Notes under the pieces: generated by a model
The model's database searches: none
What the model saw: only the letters and a program-made list of their open reading frames with translations
What the model was told of the DNA's origin: nothing
Shown here: one piece after another, positions 21,605 through 29,993 of the stretch
Layout: each line of letters starts with the position of its first letter
Position numbering within the stretch: the stretch's first letter is position 1
From: a virus
Strand: one strand, 5' to 3'
DNA length: 33,339 nt
IMG/VR virus record: IMGVR_UViG_3300010379_000026
Span: 1-33,339 of that record
Made by a program: the position numbers and the translations under genes

Positions 21605-21849
21605 CCACTCCATCCAAGACGCCCCGCCAGCAGCGCATCGAGGCCGCGTTCGGACGCACGACCGACCGCAAGGTTTGGCGTTTATTGAATCGCGCATGGT
21701 GGATGGAGTTTTTCAAAGACCGCGCCTCTGAGGTCGCAGACAACCGGACGATCTGCGCAAATGAGCCTTACGAGGTTCAAGGGGCGGTAGGGGCGGAGAC
21801 TATCGCGAGCTCCGCCCCGTGCACAATTTCACCGGAGAAAGCGCTATGA
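21601..21849 (+). CDS. Hypothetical protein (82 residues)
   Basis: The protein starts MTTPSKTPRQQRIEAAFGRT, basic and helical at the N-terminus (WRLLNRAWWMEFFKDRASEV), less structured later. ATG overlaps the previous stop as ATGA, and its own stop overlaps an 8-codon frame (MKKKVYSE) that leads to the next gene. No family recognised. Confidence 0.68.
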   Translation: MTTPSKTPRQQRIEAAFGRTTDRKVWRLLNRAWWMEFFKDRASEVADNRTICANEPYEVQGAVGAETIASSAPCTISPEKAL

Positions 21850-21868
21850 AGAAGAAAGTGTACTCGGA

Positions 21869-21997
21869 ATGATGGCCTGGCAAACCAACACGCCCCAGCC
21901 GATGCCGCCTGAGACCGTGGGCATCGTGATCGCTTGGAGTGTGCTGGCATTCGTGGCGATCTGTCTGATTATCGGATGGTTGAAGCCGAGAGGTTAA
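21869..21997 (+). CDS. Single-pass membrane peptide (42 residues)
   Basis: The protein reads MMAWQTNTPQPMPPETVGIV followed by a hydrophobic helix (IAWSVLAFVAICLIIGW) and KPRG. It overlaps the stop of the 8-codon frame at 21846-21872 by ATGA. The topology suggests a small membrane protein of early infection. Function unknown. Confidence 0.6.
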   Translation: MMAWQTNTPQPMPPETVGIVIAWSVLAFVAICLIIGWLKPRG

Positions 21998-21999
21998 CT

Positions 22000-22158
22000 G
22001 TGGACCGACTTTTGCTCGACCTGGAAATTGACGCGCTCTGCTGGGAATTCCTGGTCCGCCGCATCATCGCCCAGGGCGGTGCCCATCCACCCCAGCCGAT
22101 CGTTGAATTGCTCGACTCCCAGCCCGACAACGAACCCGACTTCAGAGAGGCCAGCTAA
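22000..22158 (+). CDS. Small hypothetical protein (52 residues)
   Basis: The start is GTG at 22000 with AGAGG 6 bases upstream; an ATG at 21976 would overlap the membrane peptide gene and is less well supported. The protein is acidic and helical (MDRLLLDLEIDALCWEFLVR). Function unknown. Confidence 0.6.
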   Translation: MDRLLLDLEIDALCWEFLVRRIIAQGGAHPPQPIVELLDSQPDNEPDFREAS

Positions 22159-22163
22159 AACCC

Positions 22164-22460
22164 ATGTGCGACATCATAACCCGCCAGCACGCCAACCGAA
22201 ACCTCGCCGAGTACTGCATCCGCGGCAGCCGCTTCCTGTGCGCAGCCCAGGAGAAGTGCCCGAATATCTGGGGCGACCTGGGCGCCCGCTCGACGCGGAT
22301 CTGTGATCTTCACACCTCGTTCTGCCGCTACTGCGCCCGGACGTTCTGCCCAGAGTGCATCGCCGCGCATGAAGAGACCTGCTCCATGCGGCCAAGCGAG
22401 CAGCCGGTGACACTGTACGAGCGAGTTAGGAAGGCACTGACCGAAGCGGGGATGACCTAG
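22164..22460 (+). CDS. Cys/His-rich zinc-binding protein (98 residues)
   Basis: The protein contains CDLHTSFCRYCARTFCPECI followed by HEETC, a dense set of Cys and His pairs like a B-box or cross-brace zinc module, after an N-terminal region with two more Cys. The C-terminus is a short helix (LYERVRKALTEAGMT). It may mediate protein contacts. It is the largest of the small zinc-type proteins in this genome. Confidence 0.8.
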   Translation: MCDIITRQHANRNLAEYCIRGSRFLCAAQEKCPNIWGDLGARSTRICDLHTSFCRYCARTFCPECIAAHEETCSMRPSEQPVTLYERVRKALTEAGMT

Positions 22461-22462
22461 CC

Positions 22463-23191
22463 ATGACGAGAAAATTTGGCGCGCTGGACCAATCAGTTGT
22501 TGGCAGCCATACCGAGAGCGAATGGAGTGCACTTGTTCGGGAGTGGAAATGGCGGTGCTTTTACTGTGCAAAACCGATCTGCAAGAATTCGCTCATTCCC
22601 GACGCTGAGCTAACCAAGGATCACATGCTGCCGATTTCCAGAGGTGGAAGCGATTTCATCTGGAATATCGTGCCGTCATGTCAGCACTGTAACGACCTGA
22701 AAGGAAACATGACTGTGGATGAGTTTCGTACTCAGCGCCCAGGCGCGCAGAAGCCGTCCAGTGGAAAACAAATCCACATTTCAACAGGGGTAGATACAGC
22801 CAGCACCACCGAAAATTTCCACAAGCAGGAAAACTCGGAAACTGTGAACAATGTAGACGCCCCACCCGCAACCGATATGCGAACCCTGCTCGCACAGTGG
22901 CAACACTATTGTGGGACCGCGAAATCCATGAATGACGGATACCCAGCAGATCACGATTCGAACTGGTATCAAGACCGCAAGGCGATGCTCAAAGCACAAG
23001 CGGCGGGAATGCGAAGAATCCGAGCAGAAGCCGCAGGCCAGTTAACCCTTGCCATTTTTGGAGACAACGATCTTCCCAAAAAAGTCATGGAAACAGATCC
23101 GGCCACATTGGTTGTGGCCAAAGGAATGCACGTAGCCAACCCGCCCGGAGGAAAGCATGAGCCGTCCCAAGAAAGCGCAGTCATTGCATGA
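22463..23191 (+). CDS. HNH endonuclease upstream of ERF
   Basis: The protein has 242 residues. CFYCAKPI, then LTKDHMLPISRGGSDFIWNI, then CQHCNDLKGN is a classic HNH module (CxxC, DH..P...GG....N..P.C..CN..K). The C-terminal half is helical and unassigned. It overlaps the ERF gene by 35 bases. A nuclease paired with a recombinase could serve recombination or replication, but a homing enzyme is also possible. Confidence 0.88.
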   Translation: MTRKFGALDQSVVGSHTESEWSALVREWKWRCFYCAKPICKNSLIPDAELTKDHMLPISRGGSDFIWNIVPSCQHCNDLKGNMTVDEFRTQRPGAQKPSSGKQIHISTGVDTASTTENFHKQENSETVNNVDAPPATDMRTLLAQWQHYCGTAKSMNDGYPADHDSNWYQDRKAMLKAQAAGMRRIRAEAAGQLTLAIFGDNDLPKKVMETDPATLVVAKGMHVANPPGGKHEPSQESAVIA

Positions 23192-23939
23192 GAAAGTCTG
23201 TGAAGCCTGCAAGGCCGTGGGCATCGTGCCGAAGCGCGGATGCAACGAGAAGTACCGCTATCAAAAAGCCTCTGACGTGGCAGCGGTCTTTCGCCAGCAA
23301 CTTTTCACCCGTGGTGTGATCCTCCGGCAGAATGAGCAGGAGCCGAAATTCCAAACCATTGAAACCAATGGCAGAGTGCCGATCCTGCATTGCTCTATAG
23401 GAGTCGAATTCACGCTCACCGATGGCAAGGAGACTATTGGCCCAGACGTTAAGCATGGTGAAGGCTGGGACTCCGAAGGGAAATCCGTCTACAAAGCCCA
23501 GACCGGCGCGACAAAGTACTACCTCCGCGGGCTCGGCCTGATCCCGGACGAAACCGATGACCCCGAGTACGACGGTGAACACCAAGACGCCGGCGAGCAA
23601 CCTACCAAACGCACCCGTAAAACCGACCAGCCTATCCGAGAATTCGAGGTCAACGCTTTTCAGGAAGCATGCGCCGCAACAGGAAAGACTCTCGCGGACG
23701 TAGGGAATATGCTTCTCCAAAATTTTCACATTAGCTTCATCGCTGAACTCAAACGCAAACACTTCAAAACTGCAATTCGCTGGGCAATGCACGACTTTGG
23801 AACACCCAGCCCAAAACCTCAGGCGGCCCCGGCATTTCAGGCAAGTCTGCCGCTCCCGAAGCCGGCGCCGCCGTTTGAGATGAAGATCGGGGGAAAGACT
23901 GAGACCGTGCAGCCCAAGACGGGGAGCTATGCGCTGTGA
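23157..23939 (+). CDS. ERF-family single-strand annealing protein
   Basis: The protein has 260 residues. SLHEKVCEACKAVGIVPKRG, KYRYQKASDVAAVFRQQL and the diagnostic GATKYYLRGLGLIPDETDDP place it in the ERF recombinase superfamily, which anneals complementary single strands during phage recombination and genome circularisation. The C-terminus is a Pro-rich tail after a helical domain. ATG at 23157 has GGAGG upstream. It is the clearest DNA-metabolism enzyme of the arm. Confidence 0.88.
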   Translation: MSRPKKAQSLHEKVCEACKAVGIVPKRGCNEKYRYQKASDVAAVFRQQLFTRGVILRQNEQEPKFQTIETNGRVPILHCSIGVEFTLTDGKETIGPDVKHGEGWDSEGKSVYKAQTGATKYYLRGLGLIPDETDDPEYDGEHQDAGEQPTKRTRKTDQPIREFEVNAFQEACAATGKTLADVGNMLLQNFHISFIAELKRKHFKTAIRWAMHDFGTPSPKPQAAPAFQASLPLPKPAPPFEMKIGGKTETVQPKTGSYAL

Positions 23940-24202
23940 CCAAACTTTCGCAACGTAAGACTCGACTGCAATTCACTACCGACGCAGAGGTGCGCTACCG
24001 CGGCAAGCTGCGCGCCGTCGTCGTGGAAGTCGAAAACGGATTCACTGCCACAGTGCGCTTGGCTGGCACGCGTCAGCGCTATCCCTTCTCGTGGCACGGT
24101 TTGCACGATTGGGCAGCCGATCTATTCGCGCGCCAGGAGCGCGAACGCCGCAAAAAAGAACGCGCTGAGCACAAACGAGTTTCCGGGACGGGGCGCAGTT
24201 AG
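23936..24202 (+). CDS. Small basic protein (88 residues)
   Basis: The start is GTG at 23936, overlapping the ERF stop by GTGA. The protein has a beta-rich core (EVRYRGKLRAVVVEVENGFT, then RYPFSWHGLHDW) and a highly basic helical tail (RERRKKERAEHKR). It may bind nucleic acid together with ERF. No family recognised. The 86-base gap after it (24203-24288) holds only a weak GC hairpin. Confidence 0.75.
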   Translation: MTKLSQRKTRLQFTTDAEVRYRGKLRAVVVEVENGFTATVRLAGTRQRYPFSWHGLHDWAADLFARQERERRKKERAEHKRVSGTGRS

Positions 24203-24288
24203 CCCAGAAAGCAGGAGCATTTCAGGCTGGGAATTGAACCGCGAGCGGGCAACAAGCGCCCGCCCGGAAAGTATCGCACGGAGAAACG

Positions 24289-24492
24289 ATGTCGAAAAGT
24301 TGCTGGACGCACACGATGGAATGTGACGGTGATTGTGGCGCGCAGATTGAGATCAGACTGCGCGAGTCAAAACGAGACATGACACTCCGCGCCTCCGCCG
24401 CGATTGGTTGGAAGGCAGTGAAAACCGGACGCAGTTACGAGTTTTTCTGCCCGTTCTGTCAGGCCCGAGCGAAACGGATGGTGAGAGCATGA
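24289..24492 (+). CDS. Small zinc-ribbon-like protein (67 residues)
   Basis: The protein has C..H...CDGDCG in the N-terminal third and FFCPFCQARA at the end, two knuckles that could hold one zinc ion. It overlaps the Gp37/Gp68 gene by ATGA. GGAG lies just before the ATG. Function unknown. Confidence 0.75.
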   Translation: MSKSCWTHTMECDGDCGAQIEIRLRESKRDMTLRASAAIGWKAVKTGRSYEFFCPFCQARAKRMVRA

Positions 24493-25442
24493 ACAAGACT
24501 TCAATCGAATGGACGCACAGACCTGAGACGCGAGGCGCGGCGGGCGGGATGACCTGGAATCCGATCAGGGCCAGACTTAAGGGCGCATCCTCCAAGGCGC
24601 GCTCAGGCACGTTCTGTACCAGGATCAGCCCAGGCTGCCAGCACTGCTACGCCTCAACTATCAACAAGCGCTTCGGCAACGGGCTGGAATTCACCGTGCC
24701 CAACCTGGAGAAGATCTCCTTCTTTATGGACGAGCGCATCCTGCAGGAGCCGCTGCAACAGAAGAAGTCGTGCACCATCTTTGTGGGAGATATGTTCGAT
24801 CTCTGGCACGAGGCCATCCCGATCGAGTTCATAAAGCAGGTCTGGGACGTGATGCGTCGCGCGGACTGGCACACGTTCCAAGTTCTAACGAAGCGCGCCC
24901 AGCGCATGCATGATGAGTTGCACTGCAAATTTCCAATCTGGAATATCTGGCTGGGCGTCTCCATCGAAGACCAGCAGCGCCACGATGAACGCGCACCGCT
25001 CCTACAGGACACGCCTGCGACTGTGCGCTTCCTCAGCATCGAACCGCAGCTTGAGAATATCTGCTTGGCTATCGACACGCCGGAAGTGGGTGAAATCTCT
25101 ACCCTGCGAGGTTTTGATGGTTGTGGTTGCGACCCGCCGATTCCAGGCATCGACTGGGTGATCTGTGGCGGCGAATCTGGTCCCGGCGCCCGCCCATTCA
25201 ATCTCGCCTGGGCGGAATCGCTGCTCGCTCAGTGTCGGGCTGCTGGCGTCCCGTTCTTTATGAAGCAGACAGGCAGCCGGCCACAGGTACATTCTTGCCG
25301 AGACGAAAGCTGCACGCACCCCGATTGCGGAATGGAGGACATTCGCCAGCATGACCGCAAGGGCGGAGATCCCGCCGAGTGGCCCGAGCACCTGCGCGTG
25401 CGCGAGTTCCCTAGCCAGAAAGTCAACAGCGTGAGCGCATGA
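24489..25442 (+). CDS. Phage Gp37/Gp68 (DUF5131) family protein
   Basis: The protein has 317 residues from ATG 24489; a longer upstream frame overlaps another gene. TSIEWTHRPETRG..GMTWNP, the three-Cys stretch FCTRISPGCQHCYAS (Cys43, 50, 53), NIWLGVSIEDQQR, LSIEPQL and WVICGGESGPGARPF are the conserved blocks of PF07505. The family is common in phages and some bacterial loci and has no settled biochemical role; the C-x6-C-x2-C stretch suggests a metal or Fe-S site. It overlaps the HerA-like ATPase gene by 4 bases. Confidence 0.92.
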   Translation: MNKTSIEWTHRPETRGAAGGMTWNPIRARLKGASSKARSGTFCTRISPGCQHCYASTINKRFGNGLEFTVPNLEKISFFMDERILQEPLQQKKSCTIFVGDMFDLWHEAIPIEFIKQVWDVMRRADWHTFQVLTKRAQRMHDELHCKFPIWNIWLGVSIEDQQRHDERAPLLQDTPATVRFLSIEPQLENICLAIDTPEVGEISTLRGFDGCGCDPPIPGIDWVICGGESGPGARPFNLAWAESLLAQCRAAGVPFFMKQTGSRPQVHSCRDESCTHPDCGMEDIRQHDRKGGDPAEWPEHLRVREFPSQKVNSVSA

Positions 25443-27238
25443 GCAAGATCACCATCGGCGACGCAGCCGGCAAGCCGCTCAAGATTGACCTGGACTTGCT
25501 CATCCCGAGCCGCCTCCTCATTCAGGCCAACTCGGGAGGCGGAAAGTCTTGGTTGCTGCGTCGCCTAGCCGAGCAGTTCTGCGGCCACGTGCAGACCATC
25601 ATCGTGGATCCGGAAGGTGAGTTTTATACCCTCCGCGAGAAGTTCCCTTACGTGCTGGTAGGCGAAGGCGGAGAGACGCCCTGCGATATCCGCTCAGCCG
25701 TGATGCTCGCCGAGCGCTTTCTCCAGCTGAAAGCCTCTGCGATCTGTGACCTGTATGAAGCCTTCCGCTCCCGACCGATGGACCGCCGGCAGTGGGTCCG
25801 GCAATTCTTAAACGCGCTTCTGGATGCGCCGCGCTCGCTCTGGCATCCCCTTGTCGTGATCGTGGACGAGGCACACAAATTCTGCCCGCAAGAGACCCCG
25901 AAAGCCGCAAGTATGATCGAGCGCGAAATCATTGGCGGGTGCAAGGAAGCCATGATCGGGCTTTCCACGACCGGTCGCAAGCGTGGATTCTGCCCGATCT
26001 GGGCCACGCAGCGCCTGGCGAAGCTGGACAAAGACGCAAGCGCTGAGTTTTTCAATCGCCTGGTGGGCATGACGATCGAAGACGTGGACGTGGACCGCGC
26101 CGCGGACCTGATGAGTGTATCGCGCGAAGACAAGCAAGATTTCCGCACGTCGCTCCGGATGTTGAACCCCGGTCAGTTCTACGCCTTCGGCCGCGCCATC
26201 ACCACCGAGCGAACCCTCGTGATGGTGGGTGATGTGCAAACCAAGCACCCGGAGAGCGGAAAGGCCGCAAAGAATGAAACAGCCCCGCCCATGCCGGCAG
26301 AAGTCGCGAAGTTCCTGCCCCAACTCTCCGACCTGCCCAAAGAGGCGGAGAACAAAGCGCGCAGCATCGCCGACCTGGAAAAGACGGTGCGCGATCTACG
26401 TAAAGAATTGAAGGCTAGTCAGACCGGAATAAAAACTATTCCAACCACGGCAACCAAGGTTATGGCTGATCCGCGGGCGCTCGTCGAGCGCGCCGTGAAA
26501 ACAGCAACAGAGCCACTGCTAAAGCAACTCACGAACCTAAAGCAGCGCCTTAATCGCCTCATCGGGAAAGCAATTGGCGACCTCGTTACCGTGGGAAATA
26601 CTTTACAGGTCGGACTGCAGGAGATCGGCGAAATTCCCATAGCCACAAATGTTGCTATCACGACACCACGCGATCTGCCACCCGTGCCCGCGACACCGCC
26701 GCGCCGCCCGACGGCGTTAGTTTCGCCAGACCTTTTCACGCCAAAGAATGGCGACGCCGACGTGAGTCGCGCCGAGTTGCGCATCGTGAACCGGTTGGCG
26801 GAATTGATCGCCTGCACAGGCAGTGAAAATATCCGCAAAGAGCAGCTCGCCGCATGGTCCGAGTTGGCGCCGACTTCTGGCGGATACCGGAATTATCTCG
26901 GAGCGCTGCGCACCGCCGGCCTAATCCACTATCCACAGCCAGGACTTGTCGCGCTCACCAATGCCGGACGAGCTGCGGCACAGCCAGGCGACATGCCTAC
27001 CACATCCCGAGAGATGCTCGAACGTGCCAAGCGAGTGCTTGGAGGTACAGAGGCGCGCATGCTGGACGAGTTGCACCGAAGTCGCGATGCAATGGAAAAG
27101 GATTTTCTGGCAAATCAGATCGGGCTCGAGCCCACCTCTGGCGGATTCCGTAACTATCTCGGAAGAATGCGCACGCTGGGATTCGTGGAGTACCCGCAGC
27201 CCGGCCAGGTGAAGTGCGCGGATTGGCTCTTTCTATGA
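25439..27238 (+). CDS. HerA/FtsK-type ATPase with tandem winged-helix tail
   Basis: The protein has 599 residues. Walker A is QANSGGGKSW (29-38), Walker B LVVIVDEAHKF (138-148), and ST(T)GRKRGFCPIWATQR (about 175-192) is the conserved HerA-type arginine/sensor block. A coiled-coil linker (about 300-390) leads to two repeats of a winged-helix-like module, each with PTSGG(Y/F)RNYLG followed by YPQPG. HerA/FtsK ATPases translocate DNA; in tailless viruses related ATPases package the genome into the capsid. This is one of two candidates here. The tandem tail may bind DNA sites. Confidence 0.9.
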   Translation: MSKITIGDAAGKPLKIDLDLLIPSRLLIQANSGGGKSWLLRRLAEQFCGHVQTIIVDPEGEFYTLREKFPYVLVGEGGETPCDIRSAVMLAERFLQLKASAICDLYEAFRSRPMDRRQWVRQFLNALLDAPRSLWHPLVVIVDEAHKFCPQETPKAASMIEREIIGGCKEAMIGLSTTGRKRGFCPIWATQRLAKLDKDASAEFFNRLVGMTIEDVDVDRAADLMSVSREDKQDFRTSLRMLNPGQFYAFGRAITTERTLVMVGDVQTKHPESGKAAKNETAPPMPAEVAKFLPQLSDLPKEAENKARSIADLEKTVRDLRKELKASQTGIKTIPTTATKVMADPRALVERAVKTATEPLLKQLTNLKQRLNRLIGKAIGDLVTVGNTLQVGLQEIGEIPIATNVAITTPRDLPPVPATPPRRPTALVSPDLFTPKNGDADVSRAELRIVNRLAELIACTGSENIRKEQLAAWSELAPTSGGYRNYLGALRTAGLIHYPQPGLVALTNAGRAAAQPGDMPTTSREMLERAKRVLGGTEARMLDELHRSRDAMEKDFLANQIGLEPTSGGFRNYLGRMRTLGFVEYPQPGQVKCADWLFL

Positions 27239-27462
27239 AAATCGAAAAAAACATCCCGCCGCCACGCGACCTCCGACCAAAGGCAAAAGCAAGTAAATGG
27301 CCCTTCCAGGACATGGAAGTAGGAGACAGTTTCTTAGTTGAGGGATTGGAGGCTAATAAGGTTTTCGCAGCCAAGCAAAGTTATATGACGACCCATCCAG
27401 GGACACGATTCATCTGCAGAAGCATAAGTGATACCGAAGTGAGGTGCTGGCGAATTCAATGA
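27235..27462 (+). CDS. Small conserved-type phage protein (75 residues)
   Basis: The protein has the pattern MKIEKNIPPPRDLRPKAKAS, then WPFQDMEVGDSFLV, then RFICRSISDTEVRCWRI, a layout seen in many phage and plasmid small proteins (M.ie..I..P......(Y/W)PF..M..GDSF....R.WR). Function is unknown. ATG 27235 overlaps the ATPase stop by ATGA. Confidence 0.8.
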   Translation: MKIEKNIPPPRDLRPKAKASKWPFQDMEVGDSFLVEGLEANKVFAAKQSYMTTHPGTRFICRSISDTEVRCWRIQ

Positions 27463-27872
27463 AGCCCCGCCGCCCACTCCGTCGCTCCTGGCTGAACCGC
27501 CACGCCAAGCCGCGCGAGCACCGCGACCAGGGCCATGGATTCAAGGATCCGCGCAGTCGCGTGCTCTGGAGAACCGGCCGCGTGATCTTGAAGGGCGCCG
27601 ACAAGACCGACTTGCGCCGGCAAGTCTACAACCGGGCGGAGGGACGCTGTGAAGAAGAAAGAAACGGGAAGCGATGCGGATGGTTTGCACCGTGGGACGG
27701 AATCGGACACGGAGAACTTTCGCACGTCAACCACGGAGCCAACCGCGACGACACCGAGGCGGGAACAATCTGGAGTTGCTCAGAATGCCATGCCCGACGT
27801 CATCCCGGCCTGCAATTTTCTAACCGAGTCCGAGCAGAAGAAGCTGGCGCGGATTCGCAAGGACCGACGTAA
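27459..27872 (+). CDS. HNH-like nuclease (137 residues)
   Basis: The N-terminus is very basic (MKPRRPLRRSWLNRHAKPRE). LRRQVYNRAEGRCEEERNG followed by HGELSHVNHGANRDDTEAGT and CSECHARRHPG is an HNH layout (Cys pair, H..H, CxxCH..RH). It is the third HNH protein of the genome. ATG 27459 overlaps the previous stop. Its 3' end overlaps the next gene by 83 bases in another frame. Confidence 0.8.
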   Translation: MKPRRPLRRSWLNRHAKPREHRDQGHGFKDPRSRVLWRTGRVILKGADKTDLRRQVYNRAEGRCEEERNGKRCGWFAPWDGIGHGELSHVNHGANRDDTEAGTIWSCSECHARRHPGLQFSNRVRAEEAGADSQGPT

Positions 27873-27936
27873 CGGATTCATGGTCAGTACACGCGACGTG
27901 GATTTTCTACTCGAAGTGATCAGGAGGGCAGTATGA
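27790..27936 (+). CDS. Small helical protein (48 residues)
   Basis: The protein starts MPDVIPACNFLTESEQKKLA and continues with RNGFMVSTRDVDFLLEVIRR. A helix-turn-helix-like arrangement is possible. The longer frame upstream is a shadow of the HNH gene. It overlaps the next gene by ATGA, which supports its stop; the start is less certain. Confidence 0.6.
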   Translation: MPDVIPACNFLTESEQKKLARIRKDRRNGFMVSTRDVDFLLEVIRRAV

Positions 27937-28163
27937 AAGTTAGAGACATAAAAGGCACAACAGCAGACCGCATCATTGCGCAACATGGGCGAGTCTTACC
28001 GCAAACACTTCACGCCAAGTATGAATGGAACAACACCGATGATCCGTGGCTCGAAGCGCACGAACACATCGAAGTCTTAGCCGAAAAAGGCGAGACGGTC
28101 TATGTCGGCGAATACCGACTGGTGAAGGTTCACAAGGTCAGTCTTGATCTGAAAGTCACGTGA
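27933..28163 (+). CDS. Hypothetical protein (76 residues)
   Basis: The protein starts MKVRDIKGTTADRIIAQHGR and contains a beta hairpin at the end (VYVGEYRLVKVHKVSLDLKV). ATG has GGAGG 6 bases upstream and overlaps the previous stop by ATGA. No family recognised. Confidence 0.72.
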   Translation: MKVRDIKGTTADRIIAQHGRVLPQTLHAKYEWNNTDDPWLEAHEHIEVLAEKGETVYVGEYRLVKVHKVSLDLKVT

Positions 28164-28336
28164 ACCTTCCCCTCAAAGTCGCCGATTGGCCAGCCCTGTG
28201 GCGCGAGCGCTTTGAGGAGCGGGCCGGAATCATTGAATTCATGGGGAACCTGTCCCGGCAGACAGCCGAGTACCGAGCCGAGCAGGACGTTCGCAAACAA
28301 GCCGCAATCGAGCCGCGAAAGGAGCGCACCGCATGA
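28160..28336 (+). CDS. Small helical protein (58 residues)
   Basis: GTG at 28160 overlaps the previous stop by GTGA, and TGA overlaps the metallopeptidase ATG by ATGA. The protein reads MNLPLKVADWPALWRERFEE and continues as a charged helix ending EPRKERTA. The coupling at both ends is the main support. Function unknown. Confidence 0.65.
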   Translation: MNLPLKVADWPALWRERFEERAGIIEFMGNLSRQTAEYRAEQDVRKQAAIEPRKERTA

Positions 28337-29112
28337 AAGGACTGAAGCCGCCAAAGCCCAAACCCATCAACTTCGAACTAATTCCGCCCATGGACGGCAC
28401 GCACGAGCCCGAGCCCTACCGGATCTTGCGCACGATCCGCGAGGCGCACCATCCCGATCTGGCGAAGGCCCGCATCGCGCTCGCCTGGCGCAAGAAATTG
28501 AAGCGCGACCGCGACGGCCACCTTGTGCTGGGCAAATGCGTGAAGATCACCGACCTGCAGCGGGAATTCCATGAGTTTGATTACGTGATCCTGCTCAACC
28601 GCGAGGTTTGGCTTGACGACGCATTCACACCCGAGAAAAAGCACGCGCTGATAGACCATGAACTCTGCCACGCCGACGCTGCGCGAGATAAAGACGGATT
28701 CCCGAAGCGCGATGAGCGCGATCGCTTCGTCTGGCGCACCCGGAAGCATGACATTGAGGAATTCCGCGACGTCGTACGCCGGCATGGATGCTACAAGGCC
28801 GACCTGGAGGAATTCGCCCAAGCGCTACTCGTAAAGCGCAGCGCACCCCTCTTTGCGCAGCCGGCGGTATCTGACGAAACAATCGCCACAGTTTGCCAGT
28901 CCGCGGTTGACCAGGTGAACGCTGGCGCGCTCGATCGAGCGGGGATTAAGGTCACGGCTTCAGTTGTAGCCGAAACCTCCACCGAGGAGCGCGCGCGGAC
29001 CCATCACGTGCGCCGCACCAAGAAAGCGCTGGCCAGCCAGGCTGCCATCCTGCCGGACAAGCGCACCGCTTTCCCGCACGGCCACAACGGAGCTGGACCG
29101 GTGCAGCCGTGA
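28333..29112 (+). CDS. Putative phage metallopeptidase
   Basis: The protein has 259 residues. ALIDHELCHADAARD carries an HExxH zinc motif (His109, Glu110, His113), preceded by FDYVILLNREVWL, the arrangement of the putative phage metallopeptidase family. Downstream FVWRTRKHDIEEFRDVVRRH adds a conserved-looking HDIEEF stretch. The C-terminal 80 residues are basic and probably disordered. The substrate is unknown; a role in protein turnover or counter-defence is possible. Confidence 0.85.
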   Translation: MKGLKPPKPKPINFELIPPMDGTHEPEPYRILRTIREAHHPDLAKARIALAWRKKLKRDRDGHLVLGKCVKITDLQREFHEFDYVILLNREVWLDDAFTPEKKHALIDHELCHADAARDKDGFPKRDERDRFVWRTRKHDIEEFRDVVRRHGCYKADLEEFAQALLVKRSAPLFAQPAVSDETIATVCQSAVDQVNAGALDRAGIKVTASVVAETSTEERARTHHVRRTKKALASQAAILPDKRTAFPHGHNGAGPVQP

Positions 29113-29333
29113 ACTGGGCCTCGGGTGGTCTCGCAACCCGTTCCATGCCACATGCGCAGCCGCATCCGACTGCCTTTGAACAGCTCGTTGCCGAGGTGGG
29201 CCTGCCCAACCGCCCCGACCTGTGGCCTTACAACGACAAGCTACGCAACTTCGCCAAGCGCCAGCGCAAGCACAAGTACATCCCGGAGGAATACCTGGCG
29301 GCCCTGGGGCTCGATCCAGAGGTGGAACTGTGA
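29109..29333 (+). CDS. Small hypothetical protein (74 residues)
   Basis: GTG at 29109 overlaps the metallopeptidase stop by GTGA, and the stop overlaps the recombinase GTG by GTGA. The protein includes QLVAEVGLPNRPDLWPYNDK and a basic helix (LRNFAKRQRKHKYIPEEYLA). It may be a small DNA-binding partner. No family recognised. Confidence 0.72.
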   Translation: MNWASGGLATRSMPHAQPHPTAFEQLVAEVGLPNRPDLWPYNDKLRNFAKRQRKHKYIPEEYLAALGLDPEVEL

Positions 29334-29944
29334 AGGCCTTTCTCTATGCCCGCGTCAGTACAGGCGAACAGGATACCGGAATGCAGTTGCGCGAGATGCG
29401 CGAAGCCGCCGAGCATCGAAATTGGGGTTACGAGCTTTTCACCGACTCAATCAGTGGCGCGAAACAGAAGCGGCCCGGGCTCGATCGCATGATGGACCTG
29501 GTGCGCCGCGGCCAATGCGACGTGGTGATGGTCTATCGCTTTGATCGGTTCGCGCGATCTGTTCGGCACCTGGTGGATGCCCTAACCGAGTTTCAAGCGG
29601 CCGGCGTGCAGTTTATATCGCTCCACGAGGCGATCGACACCACGACGCCCATGGGAAAATTCGCCTTCCACATCTTCGCGGCACTCGCGGAGTTTGAGCG
29701 TGAACTGATCCGCGAGCGCGTGCGGTCCGGAGTGGCCAATGCTCGCGCCAAAGGCGTCAGGCTGGGACGGCCGCGGCGCATCGCTGACAGCTCCAAAATC
29801 CTATCGCAGCGACGCGCAGGAGCCCGCTGGAGCGCCATTGCGAAGGCCCATGGGGTTTCGGTATCAACCGCCAAGCGCCTCGCCAGATTGGCGGGAGTCC
29901 AAAAACCTGTGCAAAAAACAGTGGAAAACGAGCCTGCACAATAA
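29330..29944 (+). CDS. Serine recombinase (resolvase/invertase)
   Basis: The protein has 204 residues from GTG 29330; the frame extends upstream as a shadow. AFLYARVSTGEQDTGMQLRE holds the catalytic Ser10. DSISGAKQKRPGLDRMMDLV, VYRFDRFARS and TPMGKFAFHIFAALAEFERE are the standard resolvase blocks, and WSAIAKAHGVSVSTAKRLAR is the C-terminal helix-turn-helix. It could resolve genome multimers after replication, invert a segment or act in lysogeny; with no large serine integrase domain, dimer resolution is the likeliest. Confidence 0.93.
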   Translation: MKAFLYARVSTGEQDTGMQLREMREAAEHRNWGYELFTDSISGAKQKRPGLDRMMDLVRRGQCDVVMVYRFDRFARSVRHLVDALTEFQAAGVQFISLHEAIDTTTPMGKFAFHIFAALAEFERELIRERVRSGVANARAKGVRLGRPRRIADSSKILSQRRAGARWSAIAKAHGVSVSTAKRLARLAGVQKPVQKTVENEPAQ

Positions 29945-29993
29945 GGAGTTAACCGAGCGGGGAAACTAGCTCAGAAGGCGTGCATTCTAAACC

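Noticed and set aside
24245-24263. GCGGGC / GCCCGC hairpin as terminator
   Set aside because: The stem has only 6 pairs, no T run follows on either strand, and the operon continues without a new promoter.
29222-29329. 36-codon N-terminal extension of the serine recombinase
   Set aside because: The resolvase fold starts at KAFLYARVS; the extension is the shadow of the coupled 74-residue gene.
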